Below, in pieces: positions 30,752 through 37,529 of a stretch of DNA of 45,002 nucleotides. A program made the translations under genes and the position numbers. Source of the stretch: Promethearchaeota archaeon (lineage in GTDB: Archaea; Asgardarchaeota; Lokiarchaeia; Sigyniarchaeales; SOKP01). The first letter of the stretch is position 1; every line of letters begins with the position of its first letter. The stretch covers positions 1 through 45,002 of the forward strand of contig JAHPYZ010000033.1 in assembly GCA_019058425.1 (NCBI GenBank), read 5' to 3'. Under the pieces are notes generated by a model. The model was given only the letters and a program-made list of their open reading frames with translations. It did not search any database and was not told the origin of the DNA.

Positions 30752-31075
30752 TTATTTCCTTTCAATAACTTTTATTATTTCTTCAAAAATATCTGAACGC
30801 ATTTTTCTAATCTTTTGCAAGGAAATTTTTTCCCAATGATTACCTTCAAAACTTTCACAACTTCCCACAGTTTGTCCCTGATACAATCCTGAACAAAAAA
30901 GCAAAGAAAATCGACCCTTTATTAAATCATTAATCAACATGACATTTCCATATTTTGTTTCAAAAATACTTCCAACTTTATACTTCTTTTCTTTTTTTAA
31001 ACTGCTCAACAACTTTTCCGTTGTTTCCTCTGATAACGGAATTTCCTTATCACCCAAAACTAATTTACCTGCCAT
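30752..31075 (-). CDS. Small hypothetical protein upstream of SSB
   Basis: A 107-residue protein starting MAGKLVLGDKEIPLSEETTE. The middle (YKVGSIFETKYGNVMLINDL, GRFSLLFCSGLYQGQTVG) is strand-rich like a small beta-barrel, and the C-terminus is helical. Similar 'FxxxYGNVMLI ... LICLxxGxxxG' patterns occur in phage hypothetical proteins. No function assigned. Confidence 0.6.
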   Translation of the reverse strand: MAGKLVLGDKEIPLSEETTEKLLSSLKKEKKYKVGSIFETKYGNVMLINDLIKGRFSLLFCSGLYQGQTVGSCESFEGNHWEKISLQKIRKMRSDIFEEIIKVIERK

Positions 31076-31085
31076 TTTATTTCCT

Positions 31086-31190
31086 TTAATTAATTAAAAA
31101 AAGTATTAACTGTAAAATTACTCCAAAACCACAACCTACTGCAATACCAATAAAAATTTGTTGTAAAAATGTTTTATTGTGTATTTTCAT
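31086..31190 (-). CDS. Single-helix membrane micro-protein
   Basis: A 34-residue frame, MKIHNKTFLQQIFIGIAVGC then a second hydrophobic part (GFGVILQLILFLIN). The ATG overlaps the stop of the nuclease gene upstream (TAATG), as between bona fide genes of this operon. One or two short membrane helices. Confidence 0.5.
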   Translation of the reverse strand: MKIHNKTFLQQIFIGIAVGCGFGVILQLILFLIN

Positions 31191-32092
31191 TATTTACTTC
31201 CTAACTTTTGTGCAAACTCACAAACAGACCTTACTGGACAATAATTTAAACATTTCCTACATTCACCAATTCTTGCTTCAACATAATAACCATTTGTAGG
31301 CCATTTTTTAATTTTTTTGGTTTTTTTAGCTTCTGAAATACAATCATTTTCAGTCAAAAACTTTTTTTCTCCACCACTACCAGCAAAAGAAGCAATCACC
31401 GCTTGTTTCTTGCCTTTCTTTTTTAAAGCATAAGTAGTTTCTGATTGCCATTTTTCTTCTGAAGTGCAAGGTCTATATGGATTATTTAAATGGTCAATTA
31501 ATTTATCTTGTATAAATAATTCTGTTTGGTCATAAGTCCAAACAGGCAATTCAAATGTTGGTATTCTACATTTAGGATAATCTCTTTCATTTTTCTTCTG
31601 CCAATTTGGTAAGATTCTCCAATCTTTTAACATAGGATGAATATACAATTTTTCAATACCCCAATTATGTAACTTTTTACAAAGATAACGATAAATATTT
31701 AATTGAGCTATTGCATCGGTTTGTTCAAATCTTAATGACGCAACTTTCCAAAATTTATAATCTCCAATAAAAGATTTGTCTAAACAAATTCTATCTGGAA
31801 CACCAACTAAAGTTATTCCTTTATCAAAATATAACTCCAATTTAAATTGACTTAAAATTACATCACTTTCAAATTGTCTTAAATACTTATCAACAGCAAT
31901 TCCATAAATTCTATCAACAAAATCATCAACATCTAAAACAACTTCATCCCACTTTTCAATCAATAATGTTCGCACTAATGGAGCATTTATTAATTGAGTA
32001 ACTCCAATTCTGTCTGCAACAGATTTATGAAGTCTTTCCTTTGCAGCATTTACAAAAGCTATAGGATATTTATTAATGTTTGTTATTTGCAT
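31190..32092 (-). CDS. PD-(D/E)XK nuclease, Cas4/RecB-like with C-terminal Fe-S-type cysteines
   Basis: A 300-residue protein. The nuclease core shows LVGVPDRICLDKSFIGDYKF, i.e. the 'GxPD ... DYK' form of PD-(D/E)XK, followed by QLNIYRYLCK (Gln-x-x-x-Tyr). The C-terminus has CRKCLNYCPVRSVCEFAQKL, a cysteine cluster like the iron-sulphur site of Cas4 and AddB nucleases. Phage proteins of this kind act as recombination exonucleases. No recombinase gene is recognised nearby. It overlaps the small gene at 32073 by 20 bases. Confidence 0.82.
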   Translation of the reverse strand: MQITNINKYPIAFVNAAKERLHKSVADRIGVTQLINAPLVRTLLIEKWDEVVLDVDDFVDRIYGIAVDKYLRQFESDVILSQFKLELYFDKGITLVGVPDRICLDKSFIGDYKFWKVASLRFEQTDAIAQLNIYRYLCKKLHNWGIEKLYIHPMLKDWRILPNWQKKNERDYPKCRIPTFELPVWTYDQTELFIQDKLIDHLNNPYRPCTSEEKWQSETTYALKKKGKKQAVIASFAGSGGEKKFLTENDCISEAKKTKKIKKWPTNGYYVEARIGECRKCLNYCPVRSVCEFAQKLGSK

Positions 32093-32309
32093 TTTTTCTT
32101 CTTGCTCTAATTAATTGAAGCTCTCTTGCATTAAAATTTACATCATACCATCTTTCCATATTTACTCTATAAGGATAAGGATGTTTCCCAGAAGAAATAG
32201 CAATAACCTTGCCTTTCTCTCCTATTAATTTTTGAGAAGGAAGCTCAACTTGCCCATATTCTCTAATTACTTTTACCTTATCGCCAACTTTAAATTTTCT
32301 TTTTGACAT
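32073..32309 (-). CDS. KOW/SH3-like small protein
   Basis: A 78-residue basic protein: KFKVGDKVKVIREYGQVE, then LIGEKGKVIAISSG and RWYDVNFNARELQLI. This is the beta-barrel pattern of KOW/SH3-like nucleic-acid-binding domains. It is followed by an Arg/Lys/Asn-rich tail. Likely a small DNA- or RNA-binding protein. Confidence 0.6.
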   Translation of the reverse strand: MSKRKFKVGDKVKVIREYGQVELPSQKLIGEKGKVIAISSGKHPYPYRVNMERWYDVNFNARELQLIRARRKNANNKH

Positions 32310-32310
32310 C

Positions 32311-32490
32311 TTATTCCTCTATCTCATAATCTCGAAAAACTTCTTTGTCATATTCTGAACATCTTTTTATATATTCTGTTTCACCACCAAAGCTTTTATT
32401 TATCCTATCTAAAGCTTCTTGTTTATTTTCAGCTTTTACATTAAAGGCATAAACTTTAGTAACAACTTCTAATACTCTAAAAGTTTCCAT
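32311..32490 (-). CDS. Small acidic hypothetical protein
   Basis: A 59-residue protein starting METFRVLEVVTKVYAFNVKA, then a helix (NKQEALDRINKSFGGETEYI) and an acidic end. The pattern 'strand - helix EALDRI' is like small proteins that pack against larger complexes. The GATATA-rich upstream region has AAGGATAT as ribosome site. Not recognised. Confidence 0.6.
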   Translation of the reverse strand: METFRVLEVVTKVYAFNVKAENKQEALDRINKSFGGETEYIKRCSEYDKEVFRDYEIEE

Positions 32491-32502
32491 ATTTTATATC
32501 CT

Positions 32503-32907
32503 TCAAACAGGCCAAATATAAGGTAAATCATTTGGAACATTCCAATTAAATTGTTCATACCATTCTGGATTTTTTCTTAATAAATTTGATTTATGGCTAT
32601 TATGAAAATCTAAATTCCCAAACCAATTAGGATATTGCCAACAATGATAATGAGCAGGAAACCATATCTGCATATTATTTTTAAATCCACGTCCTATCCA
32701 TTCACAAATACACTCATTCATATATACTTTCAAACAATCTTCATAACCATTCCACATTTTTACAACAGGATGATTTTCCCATCCATTAGTCAAACCAGCT
32801 AATACTTTTAATATCGTGTAAGCTTCAACACGTTGTTTACCAAGTCTTTTATTATCAAGACATTGAACAGATATTACTAAATCAGGATATGGTAAAAATG
32901 TTTGAAT
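32503..32907 (-). CDS. Pyrimidine dimer DNA glycosylase-like protein (AUU start proposed)
   Basis: About 134 residues if started at ATT (32907-32905). Reading from there: Met-QTFLPYPDLVISVQCLDNK, RLGKQRVEAYTILK, TNGWENHPVVKMWNGYEDCL, DFHNSHKSNLLRKNPEWY and NDLPYIWPV. These match the MSMEG_6728 / pyrimidine-dimer DNA glycosylase-like family over its whole length, including the start 'M-x-T-F-LPYPD'. An in-frame TAA lies two codons upstream and no ATG, GTG or TTG exists before residue 39. GAGG sits 9 bases before ATT, and the previous gene's TAA overlaps it as TAATT. A DNA-repair role is likely. Confidence 0.75.
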   Translation of the reverse strand: MQTFLPYPDLVISVQCLDNKRLGKQRVEAYTILKVLAGLTNGWENHPVVKMWNGYEDCLKVYMNECICEWIGRGFKNNMQIWFPAHYHCWQYPNWFGNLDFHNSHKSNLLRKNPEWYEQFNWNVPNDLPYIWPV

Positions 32908-33083
32908 TATTTATTTCCTCTTAATTTATCATCACATTCTATACAAATAAAATCACCATTAGGATAAGGTTTACCATTTTCTTCCCGTGTTGTTATATTA
33001 TCTAAATCTCTTACTCGATTAACAAACAAACCACTTCCTTGTTTCACACTTCGACCACATTCATTACAAATTTCAACTTTCAT
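32907..33083 (-). CDS. Small zinc protein
   Basis: A 58-residue protein starting MKVEICNECGRSVKQGSGLF, with CNEC and C-x-x-C (ICIECDDKL) near the ends, a typical two-knuckle zinc ribbon. ATG overlaps the previous stop (TAATG) and its own stop overlaps the proposed AUU start of the glycosylase gene. Confidence 0.65.
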   Translation of the reverse strand: MKVEICNECGRSVKQGSGLFVNRVRDLDNITTREENGKPYPNGDFICIECDDKLRGNK

Positions 33084-33253
33084 TATTTATTCTCCAATTT
33101 ACAACCACTTCGTAAATTATTTTTACCTTTTGATTTTATATAATAATCTTTTAATCTCATTCTATAATCTCTTTTATCAATTATAAAACGATGATTAAAA
33201 CTTCTTAAATCATCACTTAAAAATGCTGGTCGTTCACAACTATTATTCAACAT
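33083..33253 (-). CDS. Small basic hypothetical protein
   Basis: A 56-residue basic protein starting MLNNSCERPAFLSDDLRSFN, then RFIIDKRDYRMRLKDYYIKS and a Lys/Asn-rich end. It overlaps the upstream zinc protein by 11 bases and the next gene by one base (TAATG). Not recognised. Confidence 0.55.
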   Translation of the reverse strand: MLNNSCERPAFLSDDLRSFNHRFIIDKRDYRMRLKDYYIKSKGKNNLRSGCKLENK

Positions 33254-33413
33254 CCTTTTTTACTCCGCTTTTACAATTAGTAAATTCAGAAGTAAACATA
33301 GATTTACCATTTTTATTAAAATCTAATAAAGTGCAACGTCCTGCAGGGTAAAACTGGTTTTTCCTTTTAGGGATTTCCCGTTTTTCCCAAAGCTCACAAT
33401 CTCTACAAATCAT
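33243..33413 (-). CDS. Small cysteine protein, first gene after a leftward promoter
   Basis: A 56-residue protein starting MICRDCELWEKREIPKRKNQ, then YPAGRCTLLDF and EFTNCKSGV. Four cysteines (about residues 3, 6, 27, 47) probably bind one zinc. GGAAG precedes the start. It is the first gene behind the promoter at 33438-33466. Confidence 0.65.
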   Translation of the reverse strand: MICRDCELWEKREIPKRKNQFYPAGRCTLLDFNKNGKSMFTSEFTNCKSGVKKDVE

Positions 33414-33437
33414 TTTTTTCTTCCATTTTCAAGTAAC

Positions 33438-33466
33438 ATTATAACATATTGAAACTGGTTTGTCAA
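33438..33466 (-). promoter_or_regulatory. Sigma70-type promoter (leftward), extended -10
   Basis: On the minus strand TTGACA (33466-33461), 17-base spacer, TGT then TATAAT (33443-33438). Both hexamers are perfect and the -10 is extended. The upstream TTTTTCCC matches the other promoters here. It would drive the replication/repair block below 33.4 kb, separate from the amidoligase genes above. Confidence 0.88.
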
Positions 33467-33530
33467 GGGAAAAATTAGATTTTTTCAATTTTTTATAAGT
33501 CTTTATCATTAAAGCAGTTATCTCACTCAA

Positions 33531-34364
33531 TCAATCCAAATCTGTTGGCACAAGCCAGCCACTATCAACATCTATTCCACAATTAGAACATTTATCATCA
33601 ATAATTTCCACAATGTTTCCACAATAAAAACATTCTGCTTTTTTATATTTTGCTTCTAAAAGATTTTTACAGCTTTCACAAACTAATAAATTTCTATCTT
33701 CCAGCAAGTCTAATTCTTCCTCTGGATAAAATCCATTACAAATATCACAACTATTCCAAATTATTTTCTCATCTTCTTCTGTATTTTCTAAATCATACAC
33801 ATATCCATTATATCTCCAAGTAGAATTGGAAAATCCATTGGAAAACCAAACTCCATTTTTCCAATATCCCATATCTTCATTTATTATAATATAATGATTA
33901 TTTGAATTTAGAAAAATAAGTTTATTATACCATCCACAATACTTGCTTATAAACTTCATAGCTTCAACGGAATACATAAAAGATTTTGGCATAGTTTTTA
34001 ATACTCTGTAATTAAAATCCATTGTATCAGAATAAAAATTATTCCCCAATCCACTAAAAATCCCATTGTGAGCAAAGCCAACTTCTTCATTATTTTTAAC
34101 AAGAAATGGATGACAGTTTGCACTATCTTTTTTGCCAGAAGTAGCCAATCTAAAATGAATTACAAAATTACTTTTCGGATTTTCTCTTTCAGCTTGTCTA
34201 AAAGCTTTGTAGAATTTTCTAAATCCAAAATATCCTTTTTGAATTACAAGCTTTCTATTTTCAGTAAACATAAAACCTGCACCATCATCATTAGTATCAA
34301 ACCCATTTTTAAGCTCTCTACGAGTAATTACTGAATCAGCAGTTTTTAATATGGCTAAACACAT
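33531..34364 (-). CDS. Class II glutamine amidotransferase-like protein with zinc-ribbon tail
   Basis: A 277-residue protein. Met-Cys at the start (MCLAILKTAD) gives the N-terminal nucleophile of class II (Ntn) glutamine amidotransferases after Met removal. NDDGAGFMFTENRKLVIQKG, FVIHFRLATSGKKDSANCHP and EEVGFAHNGIFSG follow, the family's glutamine-pocket segments. The C-terminal ~80 residues add zinc ribbons (CDICNGFYPEEEL ... CESC; CFYCGNIVE ... CSNCG). Class II domains release ammonia from glutamine. The gene is 3 bases downstream of an amidoligase, so the two probably work together. Confidence 0.78.
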   Translation of the reverse strand: MCLAILKTADSVITRRELKNGFDTNDDGAGFMFTENRKLVIQKGYFGFRKFYKAFRQAERENPKSNFVIHFRLATSGKKDSANCHPFLVKNNEEVGFAHNGIFSGLGNNFYSDTMDFNYRVLKTMPKSFMYSVEAMKFISKYCGWYNKLIFLNSNNHYIIINEDMGYWKNGVWFSNGFSNSTWRYNGYVYDLENTEEDEKIIWNSCDICNGFYPEEELDLLEDRNLLVCESCKNLLEAKYKKAECFYCGNIVEIIDDKCSNCGIDVDSGWLVPTDLD

Positions 34365-34367
34365 ATT

Positions 34368-35561
34368 TTAATAAAATCCCTTATTTTTTAACCAGCGATA
34401 TAGATTATTAAATTCTTTAGAATAATTTTTAACATAATCTAAAAATGATGCTACATTTACATATCGAGACGGAGTTTCGAATGTATAATTTACTAAAGCT
34501 TGTAAAAATTCAATGTTTTTCCAAAAACTTAAAGGATTCAAAGTTCCCCTAAAAATTCTAATCTCTATTGTATCAGGATTTTGCAAATTTACTGCACAAT
34601 GTCGTTCATGATTTCCATTTTTATTTTTCGCTTTATAAATCAAATCTCTTCCTTTATTTTCATCAACAACTTTATCTAAAGTCGCCCATTGGTTTAAATT
34701 ACTTTTGTTTCTTTGACTAATCTTTAAAATAAATTCTGGATTTTCGTAGAAAAACTTTAACAACCTATATAAATGCCACGTTCCAAAATAATTTTTAGAT
34801 AAATGTATATGGATTCCACAAGAATCCGTCTTAAAACTTATAAAACCACGTTTGCTAATAGTTAAAATCTTTAACCATTTATCAGCATTTTCCTTTAACC
34901 ATTGATAAGTAGCAGGATGAGACACAATTTCAAAACCATTATATAAACTGCCATCTTCTTTAGCAAATACAAATTCAGGTAAATTATCTGTTTCTTTTTT
35001 AATATCTCCACTGCTTTTTTCAACTTCTAATTCAATACCAAAAAATAATTTTTTTTCTGATATTGTTTTTTCGTATTTTCCTAAATAAAAATTAAAACAA
35101 GGTCTATAATTATATGAGTGCAAATTTTCAATAATCTGATGTCCTTCTATTCTATCCATACATCTTTCGCATAGATGACATTGTTCCTCACTACTCCAAT
35201 GTATCTCACCAGCAAGATAATACTCATCACAGTTTTCGCAATAAGCAAAATAACTTTCAAAACAGTTATTGCAATAATAATGAGAGTGCCATAATACCAT
35301 ATCATCGAAAGAACAAATATCCCCACAATTAACACATTCTCTATAATTTTCTGCACAGGGTTGGCACAAAAATCTTCCATCTATAATAACACAATCATTT
35401 TTATAGAACAGTTCTCCACAATCTTCACATTCTACTAACAATTCTTCTGCACAATTATCACAGTAAATTTTACCATCAAATTCTGCTTTATCAGTTTCGC
35501 TAAAAATGGAAGTATGACAATTATCACAGTAGCATATTATTTTTTCTTTATTATCGCTCAT
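34368..35561 (-). CDS. Amidoligase-family protein with N-terminal LIM-like zinc array
   Basis: About 397 residues from the ATG at 35561; an open frame extends to 35633 but overlaps a micro-ORF. Residues ~8-135 carry at least four tandem Cys-pair units (CYCDNCHTSIFSETDKAEFD, YCDNCAEELLVECEDCGELF, CQPCAENYRECVNCGDICSF, CERC). The C-terminal half shows the amidoligase set: FFGIELEVEKSSG, FAKEDGSLYNGFEIVSHPA, SCGIHIHLSKNYFG and TIEIRIFRGTLNPLSFWKN. That superfamily (glutamine-synthetase/gamma-glutamylcysteine-ligase fold) joins amines to carboxylates using ATP. Partner and substrate unknown. Confidence 0.78.
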   Translation of the reverse strand: MSDNKEKIICYCDNCHTSIFSETDKAEFDGKIYCDNCAEELLVECEDCGELFYKNDCVIIDGRFLCQPCAENYRECVNCGDICSFDDMVLWHSHYYCNNCFESYFAYCENCDEYYLAGEIHWSSEEQCHLCERCMDRIEGHQIIENLHSYNYRPCFNFYLGKYEKTISEKKLFFGIELEVEKSSGDIKKETDNLPEFVFAKEDGSLYNGFEIVSHPATYQWLKENADKWLKILTISKRGFISFKTDSCGIHIHLSKNYFGTWHLYRLLKFFYENPEFILKISQRNKSNLNQWATLDKVVDENKGRDLIYKAKNKNGNHERHCAVNLQNPDTIEIRIFRGTLNPLSFWKNIEFLQALVNYTFETPSRYVNVASFLDYVKNYSKEFNNLYRWLKNKGFY

Positions 35562-35566
35562 ATAAC

Positions 35567-35647
35567 TTAATAACCCGCTAACGTGCAAGCTATGAAAATG
35601 GCTATAAAAATAACTATTATCCAAACGAACCAATCGTAATGATACAT
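35567..35647 (-). CDS. Single-helix membrane micro-protein
   Basis: A 26-residue frame, MYHYDWFVWIIVIFIAIFIA then CTLAGY. One clear membrane helix. TAGGA lies ~9 bases upstream, and the stop comes five bases before the proposed amidoligase start. Coding is supported only by composition and packing. Confidence 0.45.
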   Translation of the reverse strand: MYHYDWFVWIIVIFIAIFIACTLAGY

Positions 35648-35662
35648 TATTTTGATTCCTAA

Positions 35663-35809
35663 TTATTTTTTCTTAAAACTATCACAAACTTTATAGCGAC
35701 TTGTTACTACATTATATTTTTTACACACAGCGTCAATAAGCAATCCTTTATACTTAAAATATCTACATATTTCACATAATTCTAATCTATGGTTAGGTGG
35801 TTTTTTCAC
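35663..35809 (-). CDS. Small zinc-finger-like protein (GTG start)
   Basis: A 48-residue basic protein from GTG: VKKPPNHRLELCEICRYFKY, then a helix-like LLIDAVCKKYNVVTSRYKVC. CEIC plus two later Cys could bind zinc; 'DAVCKKYNV' has the look of a helix-turn-helix segment. Start choice is uncertain because no ATG or strong ribosome site is present. Confidence 0.45.
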   Translation of the reverse strand: MKKPPNHRLELCEICRYFKYKGLLIDAVCKKYNVVTSRYKVCDSFKKK

Positions 35810-35813
35810 TACT

Positions 35814-35990
35814 TTAATCTTCAATTTCTATATTTTCAGTATCGCAGAAATCAGCAAATCCGCAATTATAAGCTGTCGGGTCTAATTCTTTTAATATCTC
35901 TGATGAAGTAAAACTAATCCCCATTACGTCAATATCTCCTTCTCCGTTAAGATACTCATCATACAGTTTTAATGCTTCATATTCAGTCAT
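35814..35990 (-). CDS. Small acidic hypothetical protein
   Basis: About 58 residues starting MTEYEALKLYDEYLNGEGDI at 35990, just beyond the stop of the upstream micro-protein; an in-frame ATG at 36008 overlaps that gene. Very acidic C-terminus (FCDTENIEIED). The sequence resembles small antirestriction- or host-takeover-type early proteins only in charge. Not recognised. Confidence 0.6.
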   Translation of the reverse strand: MTEYEALKLYDEYLNGEGDIDVMGISFTSSEILKELDPTAYNCGFADFCDTENIEIED

Positions 35991-35991
35991 T

Positions 35992-36108
35992 TTAAAAATA
36001 CCAAACAAATTTTATTAACCTAATCCAAATAAAAAGAGAAATAATTAAGGAAAAAGCAATAAAACATAATACTAATAACTGACCTAAAACTTGTAACCAT
36101 TCTTTCAT
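35992..36108 (-). CDS. Single-helix membrane micro-protein
   Basis: A 38-residue frame, MKEWLQVLGQLLVLCFIAFS then LIISLFIWIRLIKFVWYF. It is almost wholly hydrophobic with one long or two short helices. An AGGA precedes the ATG closely. It stops one base before the next ATG (35990). Confidence 0.5.
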   Translation of the reverse strand: MKEWLQVLGQLLVLCFIAFSLIISLFIWIRLIKFVWYF

Positions 36109-36224
36109 CCTAAAATTTCCCCAATTTTCTGTTTCCCTTTTTATATTTATTTTCAAATAAACTACAGGTTGAAGATATTGATAAATTTGTTTTATGTGAT
36201 TTTTCTGTATTTTAAAATATAATT

Positions 36225-36259
36225 GCTGGCCGTTGTTGTTCTACCAGTATCGGCCAAGC
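36225..36259 (-). terminator. Hairpin after the first leftward gene, possible terminator
   Basis: On the minus strand GCTTGGCCG (36259-36251) pairs with CGGCCAGC (36232-36225) with one bulged base, followed by an A/T-rich run (AATTATATTTTA). It lies 10 bases after the stop of the gene at 36269. The tail is not a clean T-run, so it may act as a partial terminator or an RNA-stabilising stem. Confidence 0.5.
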
Positions 36260-36268
36260 TGGTTTGTG

Positions 36269-36496
36269 TTAATGACGATCAAACCTAAATCCCATATCTT
36301 CCTGTTTGTAATGCTGTTCAAAACGTGCTTCCATTTCAGCAATTCCGTTTTGTAAAGCATTAACAATTTGTGTAACTTCATCTTTGGTATGTTCATAGTT
36401 ACCAGAAGATAAGTTACCAATTAGCCGAATCGCATTTAGTGCTTTTGATACTCTTTTTTCAGCTAATCTCCTAAATCGGATGTTACGTTCAGACAT
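36269..36496 (-). CDS. Conserved-looking small helical protein, first leftward early gene
   Basis: A 75-residue protein: NIRFRRLAEKRVSKALNAI, RLIGNLSSGNYEHTKDEVTQ, IVNALQNGIAEMEARFEQHY. This all-helical, 'RxxRLAExRVxKALxxIRLIGNLSxxxNYEYT' sequence type is, to my recollection, common in plasmids and mobile elements of many bacteria, without known function. AAGGGG precedes the ATG by 8 bases. Base composition is less AT-rich than its neighbours, suggesting transfer. It is the first gene downstream of the divergent control region. Confidence 0.75.
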   Translation of the reverse strand: MSERNIRFRRLAEKRVSKALNAIRLIGNLSSGNYEHTKDEVTQIVNALQNGIAEMEARFEQHYKQEDMGFRFDRH

Positions 36497-36700
36497 ACTC
36501 TTTACCCCTTAACAATTTGAAAAAACTTTTACAAGACTTAACATTAAACAAAATATAAAAATCACGATTGTTAAAAGGTGTTTTTGCCTTACCGTATTCC
36601 TTAACACTATTGATATTTGAAAGAACTTTATAATTGCTGCTGGTTTTTTTAAGGTAAACCAGCAAACCTTACCGAAGAGAGGGGTGTGAATCATTTTACT
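36497..36700 (-). promoter_or_regulatory. Structured leader of the leftward operon
   Basis: No convincing gene lies in these ~200 bases. A 9-bp perfect inverted repeat TGCTGGTTT ... AAACCAGCA (36638-36664) stands near the 5' end. GGTAAGG-type units recur around 36590, 36655 and 36672 with partner TTACC segments, so the RNA could form alternative stems. This suggests a 5' leader with regulatory structure or operator sites. A 61-codon frame here has no ribosome site. Confidence 0.45.
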
Positions 36701-36723
36701 TTTTTACTCTATTTTATAATAAC

Positions 36724-36750
36724 ACGGGGGATTTATTCCCCCGTTTTAAG
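36724..36750. terminator. GC hairpin at the edge of the control region
   Basis: ACGGGGG (36724-36730) pairs with CCCCCGT (36738-36744) around ATTTATT, followed on the plus strand by TTTTAA. It is one of the most G/C-rich stems in the genome. On the plus strand it looks like a weak terminator; on the minus strand it would sit in the early leader as an attenuator. Confidence 0.5.
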
Positions 36751-36763
36751 GAGGAGAGAGTAA

Positions 36764-36841
36764 ATGATGACAATTCACTTGTCAAAGAACTACAGTATTA
36801 GTATAACACTACTATATTATACAAATCCAATCCCACCATAA
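36764..36841 (+). CDS. Very short open frame with a strong ribosome site
   Basis: Twenty-five codons (MMTIHLSKNYSISITLLYYT then NPIPP) preceded by AAGGAGG at 9 bases, the best ribosome site in this region. It lies just after the GC hairpin with nothing coding around it. It may be a leader peptide, a remnant, or chance. Confidence 0.25.
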   Translation: MMTIHLSKNYSISITLLYYTNPIPP

Positions 36842-36928
36842 CACAATCCAATGACCGCCATAACCTTTTATGACACAAGGCAGGTATCTACGACTTGTAT
36901 AGTATCGTTTAAAAATTTTCATATCCCC

Positions 36929-36957
36929 ACTATACCAAATCGGAATTAACAAATCAA
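36929..36957 (-). promoter_or_regulatory. Leftward promoter, extended -10
   Basis: On the minus strand TTGATT (36957-36952), 17-base spacer, TGG then TATAGT (36934-36929). One or two mismatches to consensus in each hexamer, but spacing and extended -10 are right. It is the best candidate for starting the leftward operon that begins at 36496. Confidence 0.55.
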
Positions 36958-37119
36958 GAAAAAACTGAGAAAAATTAAAAAATTGTTAAAAACTTTTGAA
37001 TTTGTTAGTTATCTATTTAACAAATAATGAGGATTGCGTAGTATTAGAGAATCTTATAATAGTATAAGCAGGAATAACGAGGGTTGGTATAATCCCCCCT
37101 TGTTGTTTTTTGTAAACAT

Positions 37120-37143
37120 CAATGTTGATTTTTTACAACATTG
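37120..37143. repeat. Inverted repeat, 8-bp arms
   Basis: CAATGTTG (37120-37127) and CAACATTG (37136-37143) are perfect complements around ATTTTTTA. Possible protein-binding operator or hairpin within the control region. Confidence 0.7.
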
Positions 37144-37178
37144 GCCTGCCTTTACTTAAAATCTATGCCACAATACAA

Positions 37179-37196
37179 CACACTACATATAGTGTG
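37179..37196. repeat. Inverted repeat, 7-bp arms
   Basis: CACACTA (37179-37185) and TAGTGTG (37190-37196) flank CATA. Short-spaced palindrome, typical of a dimeric repressor or initiator site. Confidence 0.7.
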
Positions 37197-37422
37197 CCCA
37201 TTTAATCAACAATACACAAGATATAGTATGTCTTTATTTACTTAAAATCAACGGGGGAGGTAGGTTGGATTATCGGACATTATGGGCAGGGGTGGTATCC
37301 ACCAAGAAAATTATTTTTAAAATTTTGAAAACTTTTCTTAAATAAAAAATCTCCATTTTTAAGTCAATATTCCAGATTTTTAAACTTTTTTAAAAAATTC
37401 TTAAAAAATCCAAAGATTTTCC

Positions 37423-37451
37423 TTGACAAATGACTTTAAATATGGTATAAT
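37423..37451 (+). promoter_or_regulatory. Rightward promoter P1, consensus with extended -10
   Basis: TTGACA (37423-37428), 17-base spacer, TGG then TATAAT (37446-37451). Perfect hexamers; TTTTCC precedes the -35 as at P2 and the leftward promoters. It should start the rightward block. Confidence 0.92.
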
Positions 37452-37529
37452 ATATAGGTGAAATGGAAATAAAAATAAAATACTTTAAAATTTTTGGGAA
37501 CTTTTTTATTAATTATTTGTCTAATATAT

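Larger units (their letters stand above)
36842..37422. other. Divergent non-coding control region, possible replication origin
   Basis: No open frame with usable signals is present. It holds a leftward promoter (36929-36957) and inverted repeats CAATGTTG/CAACATTG (37120-37143) and CACACTA/TAGTGTG (37179-37196). A 13-bp direct repeat TTTACTTAAAATC occurs at 37151-37163 and 37237-37249, with G- or C-runs near 37094 and 37251-37259. A very A/T-rich tract (37310-37420) precedes the first rightward promoter. Transcription diverges here, so this is the natural place for an origin and for early/late control sites. Confidence 0.6.

Noticed and set aside
36509..36694. 61-codon leftward open frame in the early leader
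   Set aside because: No ribosome site, sequence overlaps the perfect inverted repeat, and composition follows the A/T-rich DNA; treated as non-coding leader.
37337..37366. Extra leftward promoter (TTGACT with TATTTA on the minus strand)
   Set aside because: The -10 is poor and the A/T tract offers many such matches; not listed as a feature.
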